Assembly (NCBI GenBank): GCA_020852965.1
Contig: JADYZV010000039.1
Span: 97,763-161,762, forward strand
Direction of reading: 5' to 3'
DNA from: Pirellulaceae bacterium
GTDB taxonomy: Bacteria > Planctomycetota > Planctomycetia > Pirellulales > Pirellulaceae
Length of the DNA stretch: 64,000 nt
Shown one piece after another: positions 9,906-19,779 of the stretch. How positions within the stretch are numbered: position 1 is the first letter of the stretch; each line of letters opens with the position of its first letter. The translations under genes were made by a program, and so were the position numbers. A model generated the notes under the pieces. It had not been told where the DNA came from, did not search any database, and was given only the letters and a program-made list of their open reading frames with translations.

Positions 9906-12407
9906 TTACAGCCAGCCTTGGGCAACCAAGCTGTAGCGCACCACGAGACTGGCGACGACGACGCTAACGATACTCATCAGTTTGATGAGAATGTTTAGGC
10001 TGGGGCCGCTGGTATCTTTGAAGGGATCGCCGACGGTGTCACCCACCACGGCAGCTTTGTGAGCGGGAGAACCCTTGCCCCCCAGCTTGCCACTTTCGAT
10101 GTATTTCTTGGCGTTATCCCACGAGCCCCCAGCATTGGACATAAATAGGGCCACACAAAAGCCCGACGAGAGCGAACCTGCCAGTAGGCCCAACACTCCT
10201 CCGACCCCCAGCACGAGGCCTGTCGCGATGGGTGTTAGCAACCCGAGCAGAGCGGGGAGGACCATCTCCCACTGCGCGGCTCGAGTACTGATCAACACGG
10301 GGCGCTCGTAGTCTGGCTTGACTTCGCCGGTAAGGATACCTGGCGTTTCGCGCAATTGTCGGCGGACCTCCTCCACCATTCCCGACGCGGCGCGACCGAC
10401 GGCTTTCATGGTCATCGCGCAGAATACAAAGGTGGTCATGGCACCTAAGAACAGCCCGATGAGCACGCGCGGGTTCATCACGTTGGCTTCGTAATAGTTG
10501 GTAAAGTCGATGATGGTAGCCGCGCGCAATGGAGTCAGCCTCGCGCCGCTGGAGATAAAGGCGGCTTGGATTCGATCTTGTTCATGATGAATCTCGATTA
10601 GACCTTCAGGCATGCGGTGCGGCCCAGTTGAAAACTTGACGTCGTTCCACTGAGGTGCAATGCGTTCATCTCGGCGTGACTCTGGGGTGACTAGGAAGGT
10701 ATCGATCTGCGACCCCTGTTTGAAAATCACCAATCCAGGAGACAGCTTGTAGAGTCCGTCGGCATCGAGCGTTTGAGCAGCTTGTATCGACCAGCGTTCA
10801 AAACCGATGCGGACTTCTTCCACGTAGGCTGCCAAAAGTGCGAGAGCGGTCAGTGCAGCCGAGCCGATGGCAAAACCTTTACCGGTCGCTGCCGTCGTGT
10901 TACCGAGCGAATCGAGCGCATCGGTTCGCTCGCGAACATGGCTCTCCAGTCCGGCCATTTCGGCGTTACCACCCGCGTTGTCGGCGATCGGTCCATAGGC
11001 GTCCGTAGCCAGCGTAATACCGAGTGTGCTGAGCATACCCACGGCGCTGATACCCACGCCGTATAGTCCTAGCGCAAAGTAGTGCGGGTCGTTTAGATTC
11101 CAGCCGCAGGCAAAACCAAACGAAGATATCATGGCGGTGCAGATGATCAGCACCGGTGCCCAGACGCTCCCCATGCCGTCGGCGATGCCACCAATAATAA
11201 TAGTGGCGGGGCCCGTTTCGGCTTGGGCAGCCAACCTCTGTGTTGGGCGATAGTGGTCGCTGGTCGCATATTCGGTATACTTGCCGATCAGCCAGCCCGC
11301 TCCCAGGCCAATCATTACACTGAAGGCCACGCCAGGAATCGTGCCCCAAAGCAAAGTCCCTGGAATAACAGGCATCAACAACCATGTCAGGCCGAGCGTC
11401 GCCACGCAGACCATGATCGACGAAAAATTGATACCGCGTCCCAGTGCGTCGAGCAAATTCTTTTGGTCGGCATCTTCCTTAGTACGCACCAAATACATGC
11501 CAGCGATCGACAGCAATATGCCGACTCCCGCTAAGACCATCGGCAGCAAGATCGTCGCCATTTGGTTGGCTTGACGCTGGTCTGCGGTTAGATCGGGAAT
11601 CAAATTCGGGCTGGCGAAGGCGGCCACTCCCAGGGCGGCGGTGGCTAGGATTGAACCGCAATACGATTCGTACAAGTCGGCTCCCATGCCTGCCACGTCC
11701 CCCACGTTGTCCCCCACATTGTCGGCGATGGTAGCCGGATTGCGAGGCGAATCTTCAGACATGCTCTGTTCGACTTTGCCAACCAGGTCGGCGCCGACGT
11801 CGGCCGCTTTGGTGAAGATGCCACCGCCTACCCGAGCGAACAGGGCTTGCGCGCTGGCACCCATGGTGAAACACAGCATGGCAACGGTAATGGCTTCCAG
11901 TGAAAGCGCGTGCTCGGCACCGGCAAGCATTGGCCATATCCAGTACAGAACTGCAAACCAGATCGTGATGTAGGCCAGTCCTAAACCTACGACGGTCAAG
12001 CCAAGCACCGCACCGCTACGAAAAGCGACTCGCAAGCCTTGGTTCAGTGAAGTTCGCGCTGCCTGGGCGGTGCGCGAGCTGGCTTGCGTCGCGGTCTTCA
12101 TCCCCAGCCAACCGCTCAACCCTGAAAAGAACCCACCCGTCAAAAAAGCAATCGGTACGAACTTGCTCTGCAAATTGAAGCCGTACGCGGCTACTGCCAA
12201 CAAGGCTGCGATGACTAAAAAGACAACGAATACGACGCGGTACTGTTGACGCAGGTAAGCGTTAGCACCATCGCGGACCGCCGAAGCGATGGCCCGCATA
12301 TCTTCATTCCCTTCGTCGCATTTCATCATCCATCGATAAAACCAGAAGGCTTGCACCAGTGCACAAATTGAGCAGGAGAAAGCGACCAACCAAATCACAA
12401 CGTCCAT
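9906..12407 (-). CDS. hppA: Membrane-bound ion-pumping pyrophosphatase
   Basis: An 833-residue integral membrane protein that couples hydrolysis of pyrophosphate to transport of H+ or Na+. The family signatures are all present: [11 protein letters not shown], then [23 protein letters not shown], and near the C-terminus [17 protein letters not shown]. In [10 protein letters not shown] an Ala stands where K+-independent enzymes have Lys, which from family knowledge points to the K+-dependent class; I cannot decide between H+ and Na+ pumping. A soluble insert of roughly 100 residues, beginning near [12 protein letters not shown], sits between two membrane helices and is longer than in short bacterial forms. 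The gene stands alone; ATG at 12407. Confidence 0.95.
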   Translation of the reverse strand: MDVVIWLVAFSCSICALVQAFWFYRWMMKCDEGNEDMRAIASAVRDGANAYLRQQYRVVFVVFLVIAALLAVAAYGFNLQSKFVPIAFLTGGFFSGLSGWLGMKTATQASSRTAQAARTSLNQGLRVAFRSGAVLGLTVVGLGLAYITIWFAVLYWIWPMLAGAEHALSLEAITVAMLCFTMGASAQALFARVGGGIFTKAADVGADLVGKVEQSMSEDSPRNPATIADNVGDNVGDVAGMGADLYESYCGSILATAALGVAAFASPNLIPDLTADQRQANQMATILLPMVLAGVGILLSIAGMYLVRTKEDADQKNLLDALGRGINFSSIMVCVATLGLTWLLMPVIPGTLLWGTIPGVAFSVMIGLGAGWLIGKYTEYATSDHYRPTQRLAAQAETGPATIIIGGIADGMGSVWAPVLIICTAMISSFGFACGWNLNDPHYFALGLYGVGISAVGMLSTLGITLATDAYGPIADNAGGNAEMAGLESHVRERTDALDSLGNTTAATGKGFAIGSAALTALALLAAYVEEVRIGFERWSIQAAQTLDADGLYKLSPGLVIFKQGSQIDTFLVTPESRRDERIAPQWNDVKFSTGPHRMPEGLIEIHHEQDRIQAAFISSGARLTPLRAATIIDFTNYYEANVMNPRVLIGLFLGAMTTFVFCAMTMKAVGRAASGMVEEVRRQLRETPGILTGEVKPDYERPVLISTRAAQWEMVLPALLGLLTPIATGLVLGVGGVLGLLAGSLSSGFCVALFMSNAGGSWDNAKKYIESGKLGGKGSPAHKAAVVGDTVGDPFKDTSGPSLNILIKLMSIVSVVVASLVVRYSLVAQGWL

Positions 12408-13004
12408 GACAATTGCGTTCCAAATTCAAAGGGGTAGACTAAGTAAGCTAAGGTAACGGGAGGCGGGCCGATGGACTGATCGGCGCGCCACGCTTTGTCA
12501 AAACCAGGAAGCCGGCAGCCCTCTGGCGAAGCGATTCTAAGGATAGCATTTCTCAATACTAGTAGGGAGAGGGGAGGGTTGTTAAATTTCCTCAATTGGC
12601 CGTTTAGTGGCATGAGGCTGGTCTTTAAGCGGCTGGGGAAGATAATCGTATCCACGAACCAACAAGAAAGCTGCAAAGAGGTAGGCAAGTCGCAGTGGAT
12701 GTCTCTACCCAGCGGCTAGGGGGCCATATCGAATTCTAATTGTTCTAATTGATTGTCACCAGCGACAACATTGGCTTTCAGTCCCAATTTGGTTGGATAC
12801 CCAAATCTTTCTGGGATAAGTCAGCGCTTCCTATGGAGTTGGAATCGCGCGCGACCGCATCCCTTATTTTCACTTTTTGCAGAAATACTTGTAAGAAATC
12901 GACTGTTTCTTACGTCTATATTGTGCGGCCAGTTTCTTGTGAGAACTGGTCCGGTGGCAATTCTGCGAGTGAATTCCCTTTTCATGTACCAAGGAGCATC
13001 GACC
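12408..13004. other. Intergenic region, nothing recognised
   Basis: About 600 bp upstream of both the pyrophosphatase gene (minus strand) and the small conserved gene at 13005 (plus strand), so it should hold both promoters. I found no convincing gene, palindrome or repeat. Open frames that read through from 12753 into the small gene lack conservation before its ATG. Confidence 0.5.
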
Positions 13005-13274
13005 ATGCACAACGTGGCAAACTCAACACCTCACGCGCCGGCTCACAATGTTCGGTTAGGGCGCATCAAGGCAACGATCTGGGAGAACATGACCGAGCAC
13101 GGTGTGCGGCATAATGTGTCGATCGCCAGGATTTACAAAGACGGCGAGCATTGGAAGGAGTCAAGCTATTTTCGCCGAGACGATTTGCCATTGGTTCTCA
13201 AAGTTGCCGATATGGCCCATTCGTGGATCTACGAACACTCTGGTAGCCAACGCGCGAGCTCCGACTCGGAATAA
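13005..13274 (+). CDS. Small conserved protein of unknown function
   Basis: An 89-residue protein. ATG at 13005 is chosen because AAGGAGC lies 7 nt upstream and because the conserved part (GRIKATIWENMTEHGVRHNV, then YKDGEHWKES, RRDDLPLVLKVADMAHSWIYE) starts soon after. I recall similar small proteins from planctomycete genomes, but no function. The pattern of short beta-strands (IKATIW, NVSIARIY) and a C-terminal helix suggests a compact alpha-beta fold. The Rpn-type pseudogene begins 15 nt after its stop codon. Confidence 0.75.
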   Translation: MHNVANSTPHAPAHNVRLGRIKATIWENMTEHGVRHNVSIARIYKDGEHWKESSYFRRDDLPLVLKVADMAHSWIYEHSGSQRASSDSE

Positions 13275-13289
13275 CTCAGGAGCAGGTGT

Positions 13290-13945
13290 ATGTCGCTGGC
13301 GATCAAGCCGACGGTTGACTTCGCGTTCAAGAAAATCTTTGCCAGTCCCAAGAATACGTTGAGTTGCGGCCTGTCGCAACGATTTGCTTGCTGAGCAAGA
13401 ACCTGTTTGGCAAGAGGGGACAATGCCATAGTCACTTTGCATTGACGGACGCAACCAGCGGCAAACGGCTCGACAATGGAGTTGAAGTACACACATTGGA
13501 GTTACGGAAGTATAATCTGAAGATAGGGGATATTCATCGTGCGTCCAAGATTGAGAAATGGGTTTTCTATCTGTTGCATGCGCACGAATATGACGCAGAG
13601 GAGTTACGAGTCATGCTGCCCGACGACGAGTTTCAGCCAGCCATCGATGAGCTAGAAAAAATCTCCAAGAAGACCAAGGACCGTATGATGTATAGCCTAC
13701 GCGAAAAAGCCCAGCGCGACTATGAATGGGGGCTTTGGAGCGCCAAAACGGAAGGCCGTAAAGAAGGCCGTAAAGAAGGCCGCGAAGAAGGCCGCGAAGA
13801 AGGAAGGCTAACGGGCAAAATACAGGTCCTGCAGGAATTGTTGGGAGAGGATGTCTCGACCGATGAAGCTCTGTTGAATCGACCCATGGATGAGCTGGCC
13901 GCGATGGCGTCGCAGTTACAAATGCGACTGCGCAAACGCGATTAG
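13290..13945 (+). pseudogene. Rpn-family (PD-(D/E)XK) nuclease gene, internally deleted and frameshifted
   Basis: The start reads MSLAIKPTVDFAFKKIFASP, the usual N-terminus of the Rpn/PDDEXK transposase-like family, from ATG 13290 with a stop at 13392. The C-terminal part continues in another frame from about 13370: ICLLSKNLFGKRGQCHSHF, a conserved helical region, then the family's charged tail with GRKEGRKEGREEGREEG. Between them the family normally has several dozen residues with the nuclease core; here the two parts are joined within a few codons. I infer a deletion that also shifted the frame. The tail is encoded by 12-bp tandem repeats (about 13748-13805). Confidence 0.75.
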
Positions 13946-13972
13946 CGCCATAGGTTAAGTCCGTGTCAATCG

Positions 13973-15460
13973 TCAAAGTCCCAACGGCGGGCGGACAATG
14001 CTAGGAGTCGGACTGTGATTCAGTTGAGACGGATTCAGACGCAATAGTTTTTCGGCGGCACGGAATCCGCTAATCACGGCACCTTCCATCGTGGCGGGCC
14101 AGCCCGTAGCCGTCCAGTCGCCAGCCAACATCAATCTCGGTGTGACGTGTGGCTCGGGACGCCAGGCGTACGACTCGGGAGAGATCGAGAATACCGACTG
14201 CGGGTCCGAAACAACTTGATAACGCAGCAACCTCGCATCGCGTACAGCGGGAAAGACCTCACCCAAGTCGCCGTGGATTTGTTCGGCCAAATCGTCTGTT
14301 TGGCCTCCACGCCAGCTAGCTGTTGCGCTGATCACAATCTGATAGTAGTGTTCGGCCCGAGCAGGCTTGGGTGAGGGAACGCCTTGAAGTGCCTTGGCTG
14401 CTTCCACAATGGCGCCCGTTTGAATCAAATTCCCTTTCGGAAATACCCATTGGCATAGGCGCCCCACGATGGCTGCGTGGGGCAGTTCGAACCACCGCCG
14501 GTCCCACCAGGTGTGGATGCCAGTGATCGCGGAGCTTTGTAATTGTCCACACGACTTGGCGACTTGCGCCAACCCGGCCGTGTCGTTGCCGTAGTCGATC
14601 TTGCCGAGCTGATGCCAGGGGATGGCCAGTACGAGTGAGTCGGCGGTGAAACTCTGCTGCCCGCTGGTGACACGGATTTCCGCATTGCTTGAGTAGTCGA
14701 TGGAGCTCACGGGACTGTTTAAACGCAAGTCGACTTGGTGCGCGCGAAGTTGCTCTGCGGCGAGGGTGCCAAATAATTCGCCCAGTGGTCGGGTGGGGAC
14801 AAGCAAGTGGAAAGCGTCACGATGCCGAAGGAATCCGTCCTGCAAGACTTTGGCAACCGCCGCCAAGCTCGCCCGAGATAGCTCTTCACCAAGCGCGCTG
14901 ACGACAATGGTCGACCAAAAATGTTTGATGGCCCGAGTGGTTTGGCCGTGGCGCTCAAGCCAGGCGAGCGCAGTTTGTGCGTGAGTCGCGGTGTTGAGAG
15001 GCAGGTCGCTGATCGCCAGTAGTCCACGCGCTACGCTCAGTCGATCGCGCAGACTCAGCCCCGGCCATTTGAGCAACCAACCGCTCAAGTGCAATGGAGC
15101 GGGTAGTAGAGGCCATGCTTTGAGTTGTCGGTAGACTCCCGAAGGGCCGAAGAAGTGCAGTTGACGATGCGTCTGCCAAGCATCCTCTTGGTCGAGCCAC
15201 CCGATCAACTGCTTGAGATTGGTGCAGCATCCCATGCCGACATGTTGGCAGTAGTCGATGCACTCCTGCTCGCCGCTCTGTGGGTGCTCGACGGTAAAGG
15301 ATCCGGTACGACCGCCCAGTCGACTGCGCCCCTCCAAGACCGTCACGTGTACACCGTGCTTGACCAATGCTAGAGCGGCAGAGATACCTGCCAAGCCACC
15401 TCCGACGACGATGGTGGAGCGGATTGTTGGGTTGGTCGCAGGCGCGAGAGGCAGGCGCAT
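13973..15460 (-). CDS. hpnE: Hydroxysqualene dehydroxylase (HpnE-like FAD amine oxidase)
   Basis: A 495-residue flavoprotein with an N-terminal Rossmann FAD site (VVGGGLAGISAALALVKHG, residues 19-37), the GG-doublet motif RLGGRT, and a C-terminal FAD signature ending LMLAGDWTATGWPATMEGA. This family contains HpnE, which reduces hydroxysqualene to squalene as the last of three steps from farnesyl diphosphate. The gene lies directly downstream of the HpnC-HpnD fusion on the same strand, which fixes the assignment. A phytoene desaturase-type function is the main alternative. It probably acts at the membrane face. ATG at 15460. Confidence 0.88.
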   Translation of the reverse strand: MRLPLAPATNPTIRSTIVVGGGLAGISAALALVKHGVHVTVLEGRSRLGGRTGSFTVEHPQSGEQECIDYCQHVGMGCCTNLKQLIGWLDQEDAWQTHRQLHFFGPSGVYRQLKAWPLLPAPLHLSGWLLKWPGLSLRDRLSVARGLLAISDLPLNTATHAQTALAWLERHGQTTRAIKHFWSTIVVSALGEELSRASLAAVAKVLQDGFLRHRDAFHLLVPTRPLGELFGTLAAEQLRAHQVDLRLNSPVSSIDYSSNAEIRVTSGQQSFTADSLVLAIPWHQLGKIDYGNDTAGLAQVAKSCGQLQSSAITGIHTWWDRRWFELPHAAIVGRLCQWVFPKGNLIQTGAIVEAAKALQGVPSPKPARAEHYYQIVISATASWRGGQTDDLAEQIHGDLGEVFPAVRDARLLRYQVVSDPQSVFSISPESYAWRPEPHVTPRLMLAGDWTATGWPATMEGAVISGFRAAEKLLRLNPSQLNHSPTPSIVRPPLGL

Positions 15461-15532
15461 ATGTTTATAGTTTCGTGAATCGACTTTACCATCCGTGCGA
15501 GCGAATGACTGGGATCCTCGCGCGGATGACGG

Positions 15533-15584
15533 GGACTCGTAACCTCGTCCACTACGGACTCGTAACTTCGTCGACTACGGACTC
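15533..15584. repeat. REP-like family A, two tandem 23-bp units
   Basis: Two tandem 23-bp units (15533-15555, 15556-15578; 21/23 match) plus the first 6 bp of a third. Read on the minus strand each begins GTAGTGGACGAGG or a variant. The array ends directly at the stop codon of the HpnC-HpnD gene. Confidence 0.85.
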
Positions 15585-17555
15585 TCAGCGAATCAACATG
15601 CGGAGCGGGGCGAGTGCGTGTGTGGTCAACATTCCCAGTCGCTGTGTTTTGTGGAGTTGGAGTTTTTGCGTGGTCCACAGGAGTTCCTTGTTGGTCATCA
15701 GGGTTGGCAGCAATTCGCGGTAGCTGTGCCATATTAGCGAAAACATGCGCCTGCTGCGCGGCGACAAGATGTGAATCGTTGGCCAGCCGGCTAGATACAG
15801 CTTGTTTGCGTGTTCAGCTATTTCTTCGAGCATCGCTTGCCAATTGCCCGACGGTTGGCAGGTTAGCCAGGCATCTCGGTCGACGGAGTACTCGTCAAAC
15901 ATTGCCTGGGGGATATAAATGCGTCCTGCACGCGCGTCTTCACCGATGTCGCGAAGGATATTGGTCAATTGAAATGCGAAACCGCAATCGCAGGCTGCCT
16001 GAGTGGGGATTTCCGATGTCCGTTCCGCATTGCGCCAAATGTGCGTACAGGCCAAGCCGACTGCTGCGGCGACGTGATAACAATAGTGCCGCAGTTCGTT
16101 CCAGTCGGTCGGTTGTCGATGTTGTACGTCCATTGAGACACCGGCGATGATGTCATCGAGAAGTTGAACTGGAATTTGATACCGCTGGACACAATTCGAT
16201 AGTGCCGGCCAGAGCGAAGTGAAGTCGAGTGGCCGGTGATCGAGCGTCGAAAGATTCGTGGCACCGTTTTCGAAGGGGCGGTGTTCTGGATCTGTCGGCT
16301 GAGGAAAACTGAGTGAAGTTGCGATTTGAGCATCGCAGTGCTGCCAAAGTTGAGCCCTTAGTTCTTGCAACTGCGCTGCGCGGAGTGTGGCAGGCCCAGC
16401 ATTGTCCCCCAGGTCATCGGTGATTCGCGCAAAGGCATATAATGCACATGTCGCCTGGCGCCGTGCGGAATCGAGCAGTGCGAACGAGGCAAGAAAGCTG
16501 CTCTTGCTCTGGCGACAGATCTGCGCGCACCAGCGCCGGCTCGCACGCAGTTCGGCCGATTCCGGTTCGTGGTGATTGAGTTGAGCGAGCCGTTTTTGTT
16601 TCACTGACTCGCTCCATGGCGCGGCGTTGCGGCTCACGAGTGAGGTCGTCAGCAGCTTCGCTTGTGTCCATTTGCCAATCTGAGGACGCGTAGTCCAGAC
16701 GTCGCATTGCTGCGCCTCGATGGCTTGCAATATGGCTAGTCCGCCACGCACGAAGAGATCAACATCGGTTCGCATCCAATGCGGCACCAACTCAATAAGT
16801 GGCCAGCCCTCTAGCAAACTCCGCCGAGCCGTGCTGACCCACTGAGCCAGCGCGCTGCGAAGTTCTGGAGTGACCTGTCTCCCCAGCAACATGGCTTCAT
16901 CCACGCCGTGCTCGAGCCAGCGCGATTGCGGGAAGTAAATGCGTCCTTGCTGGGCATCGCGCGACATATCTTGGCAAAAATTGGCAAGCTGCAAGCCCGT
17001 GCAGACCGCATCGCTCAACCGCAGCGAGACGGGGGTGACGGCTCGTGCCAGTTGCAATAGGATGCGACCGACAGGATTGGCCGAGTGTTGACAGTATTCC
17101 AGCAATTGCTCGTCGTTGGCATAGCGCCGCACGTGCTGGTCCTGACGAAACGCGTGCAGCAAGTCGACGAATGGCTCGAGTTTCAGATTGTGTCGCTGGA
17201 TGGTTTGCTGTAAGGCGATTAGGATAGGGTGACAAGGCTGGCCGCTTGGGGGCCGCTCTAAGGCCTCTTGCCACCAATCGAGCAACAGCAGACTTTGTTG
17301 CGGATTGTCAGGCATGTCAGCCAAATCGTCTGACCAGCGGCAGTATGCGTAGATATTGTGAAAATCTTGCCGAAGCCTGCGGGGTAATAGGACTGAGGCG
17401 ACAACAAAGTTCTCGGAGTGGCTTGCGGCCCAGCGGCTACAATAGGCCAGTGCTTGTTCGGGCGTAATCGCCTCGGTTTGGTCGGGACCGAACCTCGCCA
17501 ATTCATCGGTGAAAACCAGCTTTTTTGAGGTCGTGCTCAGGTTGGATTTCAGCAT
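15585..17555 (-). CDS. hpnCD: HpnC-HpnD fusion: two squalene/phytoene synthase-like domains in one protein
   Basis: A 656-residue protein made of two tandem trans-isoprenyl diphosphate synthase domains. The first (about residues 30-300) has DDLAD and QLANFCQDMSRDAQQGRIYFP and resembles HpnC. The second (about 340-625) has DDLGD and QLTNILRDIGEDARAGRIYIP and resembles HpnD. In separate form HpnD makes presqualene diphosphate from two farnesyl diphosphates and HpnC converts it to hydroxysqualene, which HpnE reduces. Both Asp-rich motifs look intact in both domains. ATG at 17555 is preferred over one at 17630, which would overlap the divergent ispH gene. Order of domains is C then D. Confidence 0.9.
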   Translation of the reverse strand: MLKSNLSTTSKKLVFTDELARFGPDQTEAITPEQALAYCSRWAASHSENFVVASVLLPRRLRQDFHNIYAYCRWSDDLADMPDNPQQSLLLLDWWQEALERPPSGQPCHPILIALQQTIQRHNLKLEPFVDLLHAFRQDQHVRRYANDEQLLEYCQHSANPVGRILLQLARAVTPVSLRLSDAVCTGLQLANFCQDMSRDAQQGRIYFPQSRWLEHGVDEAMLLGRQVTPELRSALAQWVSTARRSLLEGWPLIELVPHWMRTDVDLFVRGGLAILQAIEAQQCDVWTTRPQIGKWTQAKLLTTSLVSRNAAPWSESVKQKRLAQLNHHEPESAELRASRRWCAQICRQSKSSFLASFALLDSARRQATCALYAFARITDDLGDNAGPATLRAAQLQELRAQLWQHCDAQIATSLSFPQPTDPEHRPFENGATNLSTLDHRPLDFTSLWPALSNCVQRYQIPVQLLDDIIAGVSMDVQHRQPTDWNELRHYCYHVAAAVGLACTHIWRNAERTSEIPTQAACDCGFAFQLTNILRDIGEDARAGRIYIPQAMFDEYSVDRDAWLTCQPSGNWQAMLEEIAEHANKLYLAGWPTIHILSPRSRRMFSLIWHSYRELLPTLMTNKELLWTTQKLQLHKTQRLGMLTTHALAPLRMLIR

Positions 17556-17605
17556 AATAAGTAGAAAACGCAATTGCTCGAAGTTAGACGCGAGGTAGTC
17601 AAAGC

Positions 17606-18547
17606 ATGGAAATAATTCTGGCCGCTCCAAGAGGATTCTGCGCGGGTGTCAATATGGCGGTAACCAGCCTCGATATGGCCATCGCACATTTCGGTACCCC
17701 TATCTACGTTTATCACGAAATTGTGCATAACCAGTATGTGGTCAAGACGTTCCAGTCCAAGGGGGCGGTGTTTGTCAACGAATTGGAGGAAGTCCCGGCT
17801 GGTTCGACGGTGTTGTTTTCCGCTCATGGCGTTGCCCCCGAGGTTCGCCACACGGCTCAGCGATTGGGGCTGTTTGCTATCGATGCGACTTGTCCGCTGG
17901 TGACCAAAGTCCACTTGGAGGCGATTAAGTACGCCAAGGGGGGGTACACAATACTTTTGATCGGCCACGAAGGGCATGATGAAGTGATTGGGACGATGGG
18001 GGAAGCCCCCGAGGCGATTGTGTTGGTCGAGGACGAGCAGCAGGTCGATCGGCTCGATTTTCCCCCCGGCAAGAAACTGGCCTATTTGACGCAAACCACG
18101 CTCAGCGTCGACGATGCCAACCGCATTATCGGCCGCTTGCGAGCGCGCTTTCCTTGGGTCGAATCGCCTCCCAAAGATGATATTTGTTACGCAACTCAAA
18201 ATCGCCAGGAGGCGGTCCGGCTGCTCAGCGAACAAGCCGACCTGGTGCTGGTGCTCGGCAGTCAGAATAGTAGCAACAGTCAGCGGCTGCGCGAACTTGG
18301 GGCAGAGCAGGGCAAGCGCGCCTATCTGATTGACGGGATTGAAGATCTACGTGCGGAGTGGTTCCACTCCGCAGATCGGGTTTTGGTTACCGCGGGCGCG
18401 AGCGCTCCCGAATCGGTCGTGCAGTCGACGATTGACTGGTTGGTCGAGAAGTTCGGTGCCACTCTTCGCGAAGAGACGGTGCGCAAGGAGGAAGTGCATT
18501 TCCCGCTCCCCAAGCCGCTGCGAGAAATTGTCAAGGCGAAATCGTAG
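17606..18547 (+). CDS. ispH: 4-hydroxy-3-methylbut-2-enyl diphosphate reductase
   Basis: A 313-residue iron-sulfur enzyme of the MEP pathway that makes IPP and DMAPP. The three cluster cysteines are visible in GFCAGVNMAV (near residue 12), DATCPLVTKVH (near 96) and DDICYATQNRQ (near 194). The substrate-binding NSSNSQRL motif and the late GASAPESVV are also present. It is divergent from the squalene synthase fusion, only about 50 bp away, so supply of C5 units and their use for squalene may share a control region. Confidence 0.96.
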   Translation: MEIILAAPRGFCAGVNMAVTSLDMAIAHFGTPIYVYHEIVHNQYVVKTFQSKGAVFVNELEEVPAGSTVLFSAHGVAPEVRHTAQRLGLFAIDATCPLVTKVHLEAIKYAKGGYTILLIGHEGHDEVIGTMGEAPEAIVLVEDEQQVDRLDFPPGKKLAYLTQTTLSVDDANRIIGRLRARFPWVESPPKDDICYATQNRQEAVRLLSEQADLVLVLGSQNSSNSQRLRELGAEQGKRAYLIDGIEDLRAEWFHSADRVLVTAGASAPESVVQSTIDWLVEKFGATLREETVRKEEVHFPLPKPLREIVKAKS

Positions 18548-18746
18548 TAGAACAATTGTCCTCAATTGTTTGGGATGCAATATCTTGGCATTAACATCCG
18601 TGCTAGCGAATGGCACGAATTCTCGCATGGATGGCAAGGCCGGAGCAGGGATGAACGAGCCTGCGTCAGGGCTCTCGAACAAACATGACGGGTGGACTAC
18701 AATAGTCGCCGCAACCCGAACCCGCGACCCATTGAAAGTGCGCTGA

Positions 18747-19712
18747 ATGAACGCGCCTGCGATCGAACCAGTCATTCGCTTTCCCGAGCACTGGCGTCAT
18801 CATCACTTGTTGGATTTGGAGAGTTTGTCGGCGGCCGACATTACCACGCTGCTCGATACGGCTCAACAATTGAGCGACTTGTATGATCGCAACGGCAAGC
18901 TATCGTTGTTGGCGGGCAAGACGATGGCCAATCTTTTCTTCGAGAACAGCACCCGAACTCGCAACAGTTTTTCTCTGGCCGCCAAACGACTTGGGGCGGA
19001 TACGATCGAGTTCTCGTCATCCGGCTCGTCGGTTTCCAAAGGCGAGACGTTTATTGATACGGCCAAGACGATCGAGGCGATGGGAGTCGATGCGGTCGTT
19101 ACGCGGCATGGCACGCCGGGCACTTCGCATCTGCTCGCGCAGCACTTGAACTGTTCCGTTCTTAATGCTGGGGACGGGCCGCACGAACACCCGACACAAG
19201 GGCTGCTCGATATTCTCACGATTCGCCAACATCGTGGTTCGATTGCCGGGCTGACCGTTGCTTTGGTAGGAGACATCTCCCATAGCCGCACGGCTCGGTC
19301 GAATATTTGGGGATTGAAGAAGCTCGGAGCGCATGTCATCGTCTGTGGCCCAGCCACGCTGGTGTCAAAGAAGTGGGAAGAGCTGGGGGTCGAAGTTGCC
19401 TATAGCTTGGACGCCATTCTGCCGCGCTGCGATGTCCTTAACTTGCTGCGCATACAATTCGAGCGCCAAGCTACTCGCCCCTTTCCATCGGTTCGCGAGT
19501 ATGCTTTGTTGTACGCCATGAATGCAGAGCGGATGCGGCTGAGTAAGCAGGATATCTTGATCATGGCGCCCGGCCCGATCAATCGTGGAGTGGAAATTAC
19601 ACCCGAAGTAGCCGATGGTCCCCATTCGGTGATTCTGCAACAGGTCAGCAATGGCATTGCCGTGCGCATGGCCGCGCTGTGGTTGTTGCTTGGCAATGGG
19701 AGTTCCGCGTGA
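18747..19712 (+). CDS. pyrB: Aspartate carbamoyltransferase catalytic chain
   Basis: A 321-residue enzyme of pyrimidine synthesis joining carbamoyl phosphate and aspartate. The carbamoyl-phosphate site [12 protein letters not shown] lies near residue 56, followed by [20 protein letters not shown] and the C-terminal [12 protein letters not shown]. Length matches the catalytic chain. The next gene is a dihydroorotase-like protein without its metal ligands, an arrangement like that of Pseudomonas, where the inactive partner is needed to assemble the transcarbamoylase. No pyrI was seen. ATG at 18747. Confidence 0.96.
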   Translation: MNAPAIEPVIRFPEHWRHHHLLDLESLSAADITTLLDTAQQLSDLYDRNGKLSLLAGKTMANLFFENSTRTRNSFSLAAKRLGADTIEFSSSGSSVSKGETFIDTAKTIEAMGVDAVVTRHGTPGTSHLLAQHLNCSVLNAGDGPHEHPTQGLLDILTIRQHRGSIAGLTVALVGDISHSRTARSNIWGLKKLGAHVIVCGPATLVSKKWEELGVEVAYSLDAILPRCDVLNLLRIQFERQATRPFPSVREYALLYAMNAERMRLSKQDILIMAPGPINRGVEITPEVADGPHSVILQQVSNGIAVRMAALWLLLGNGSSA

Positions 19713-19715
19713 CTT

Positions 19716-19741
19716 TAATGTGGCTCGACGCTCCGCGTCGG
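19716..19741. repeat. REP-like palindrome, family D, between pyrB and pyrC-like gene
   Basis: Head TAATGTGGCT, then stem CGACGC/GCGTCG around TCC. It sits 4 bp after the pyrB stop. The 12-mer GGTTGTTGCTTG occurs on both sides, at 19681-19692 (end of pyrB) and 19752-19763, 71 bp apart. Confidence 0.85.
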
Positions 19742-19779
19742 TGATTCTGGAGGTTGTTGCTTGCAAACGAGAGGCCCGA

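Noticed and set aside
12753..13004. Longer N-terminus for the small conserved protein
   Set aside because: ATG 13005 has a near-perfect ribosome site and conservation begins there.
19651..19779. Upstream start for the dihydroorotase-like gene
   Set aside because: This stretch encodes the end of pyrB in another frame and a REP; GTG 19780 with GAGAGG upstream is a better start.
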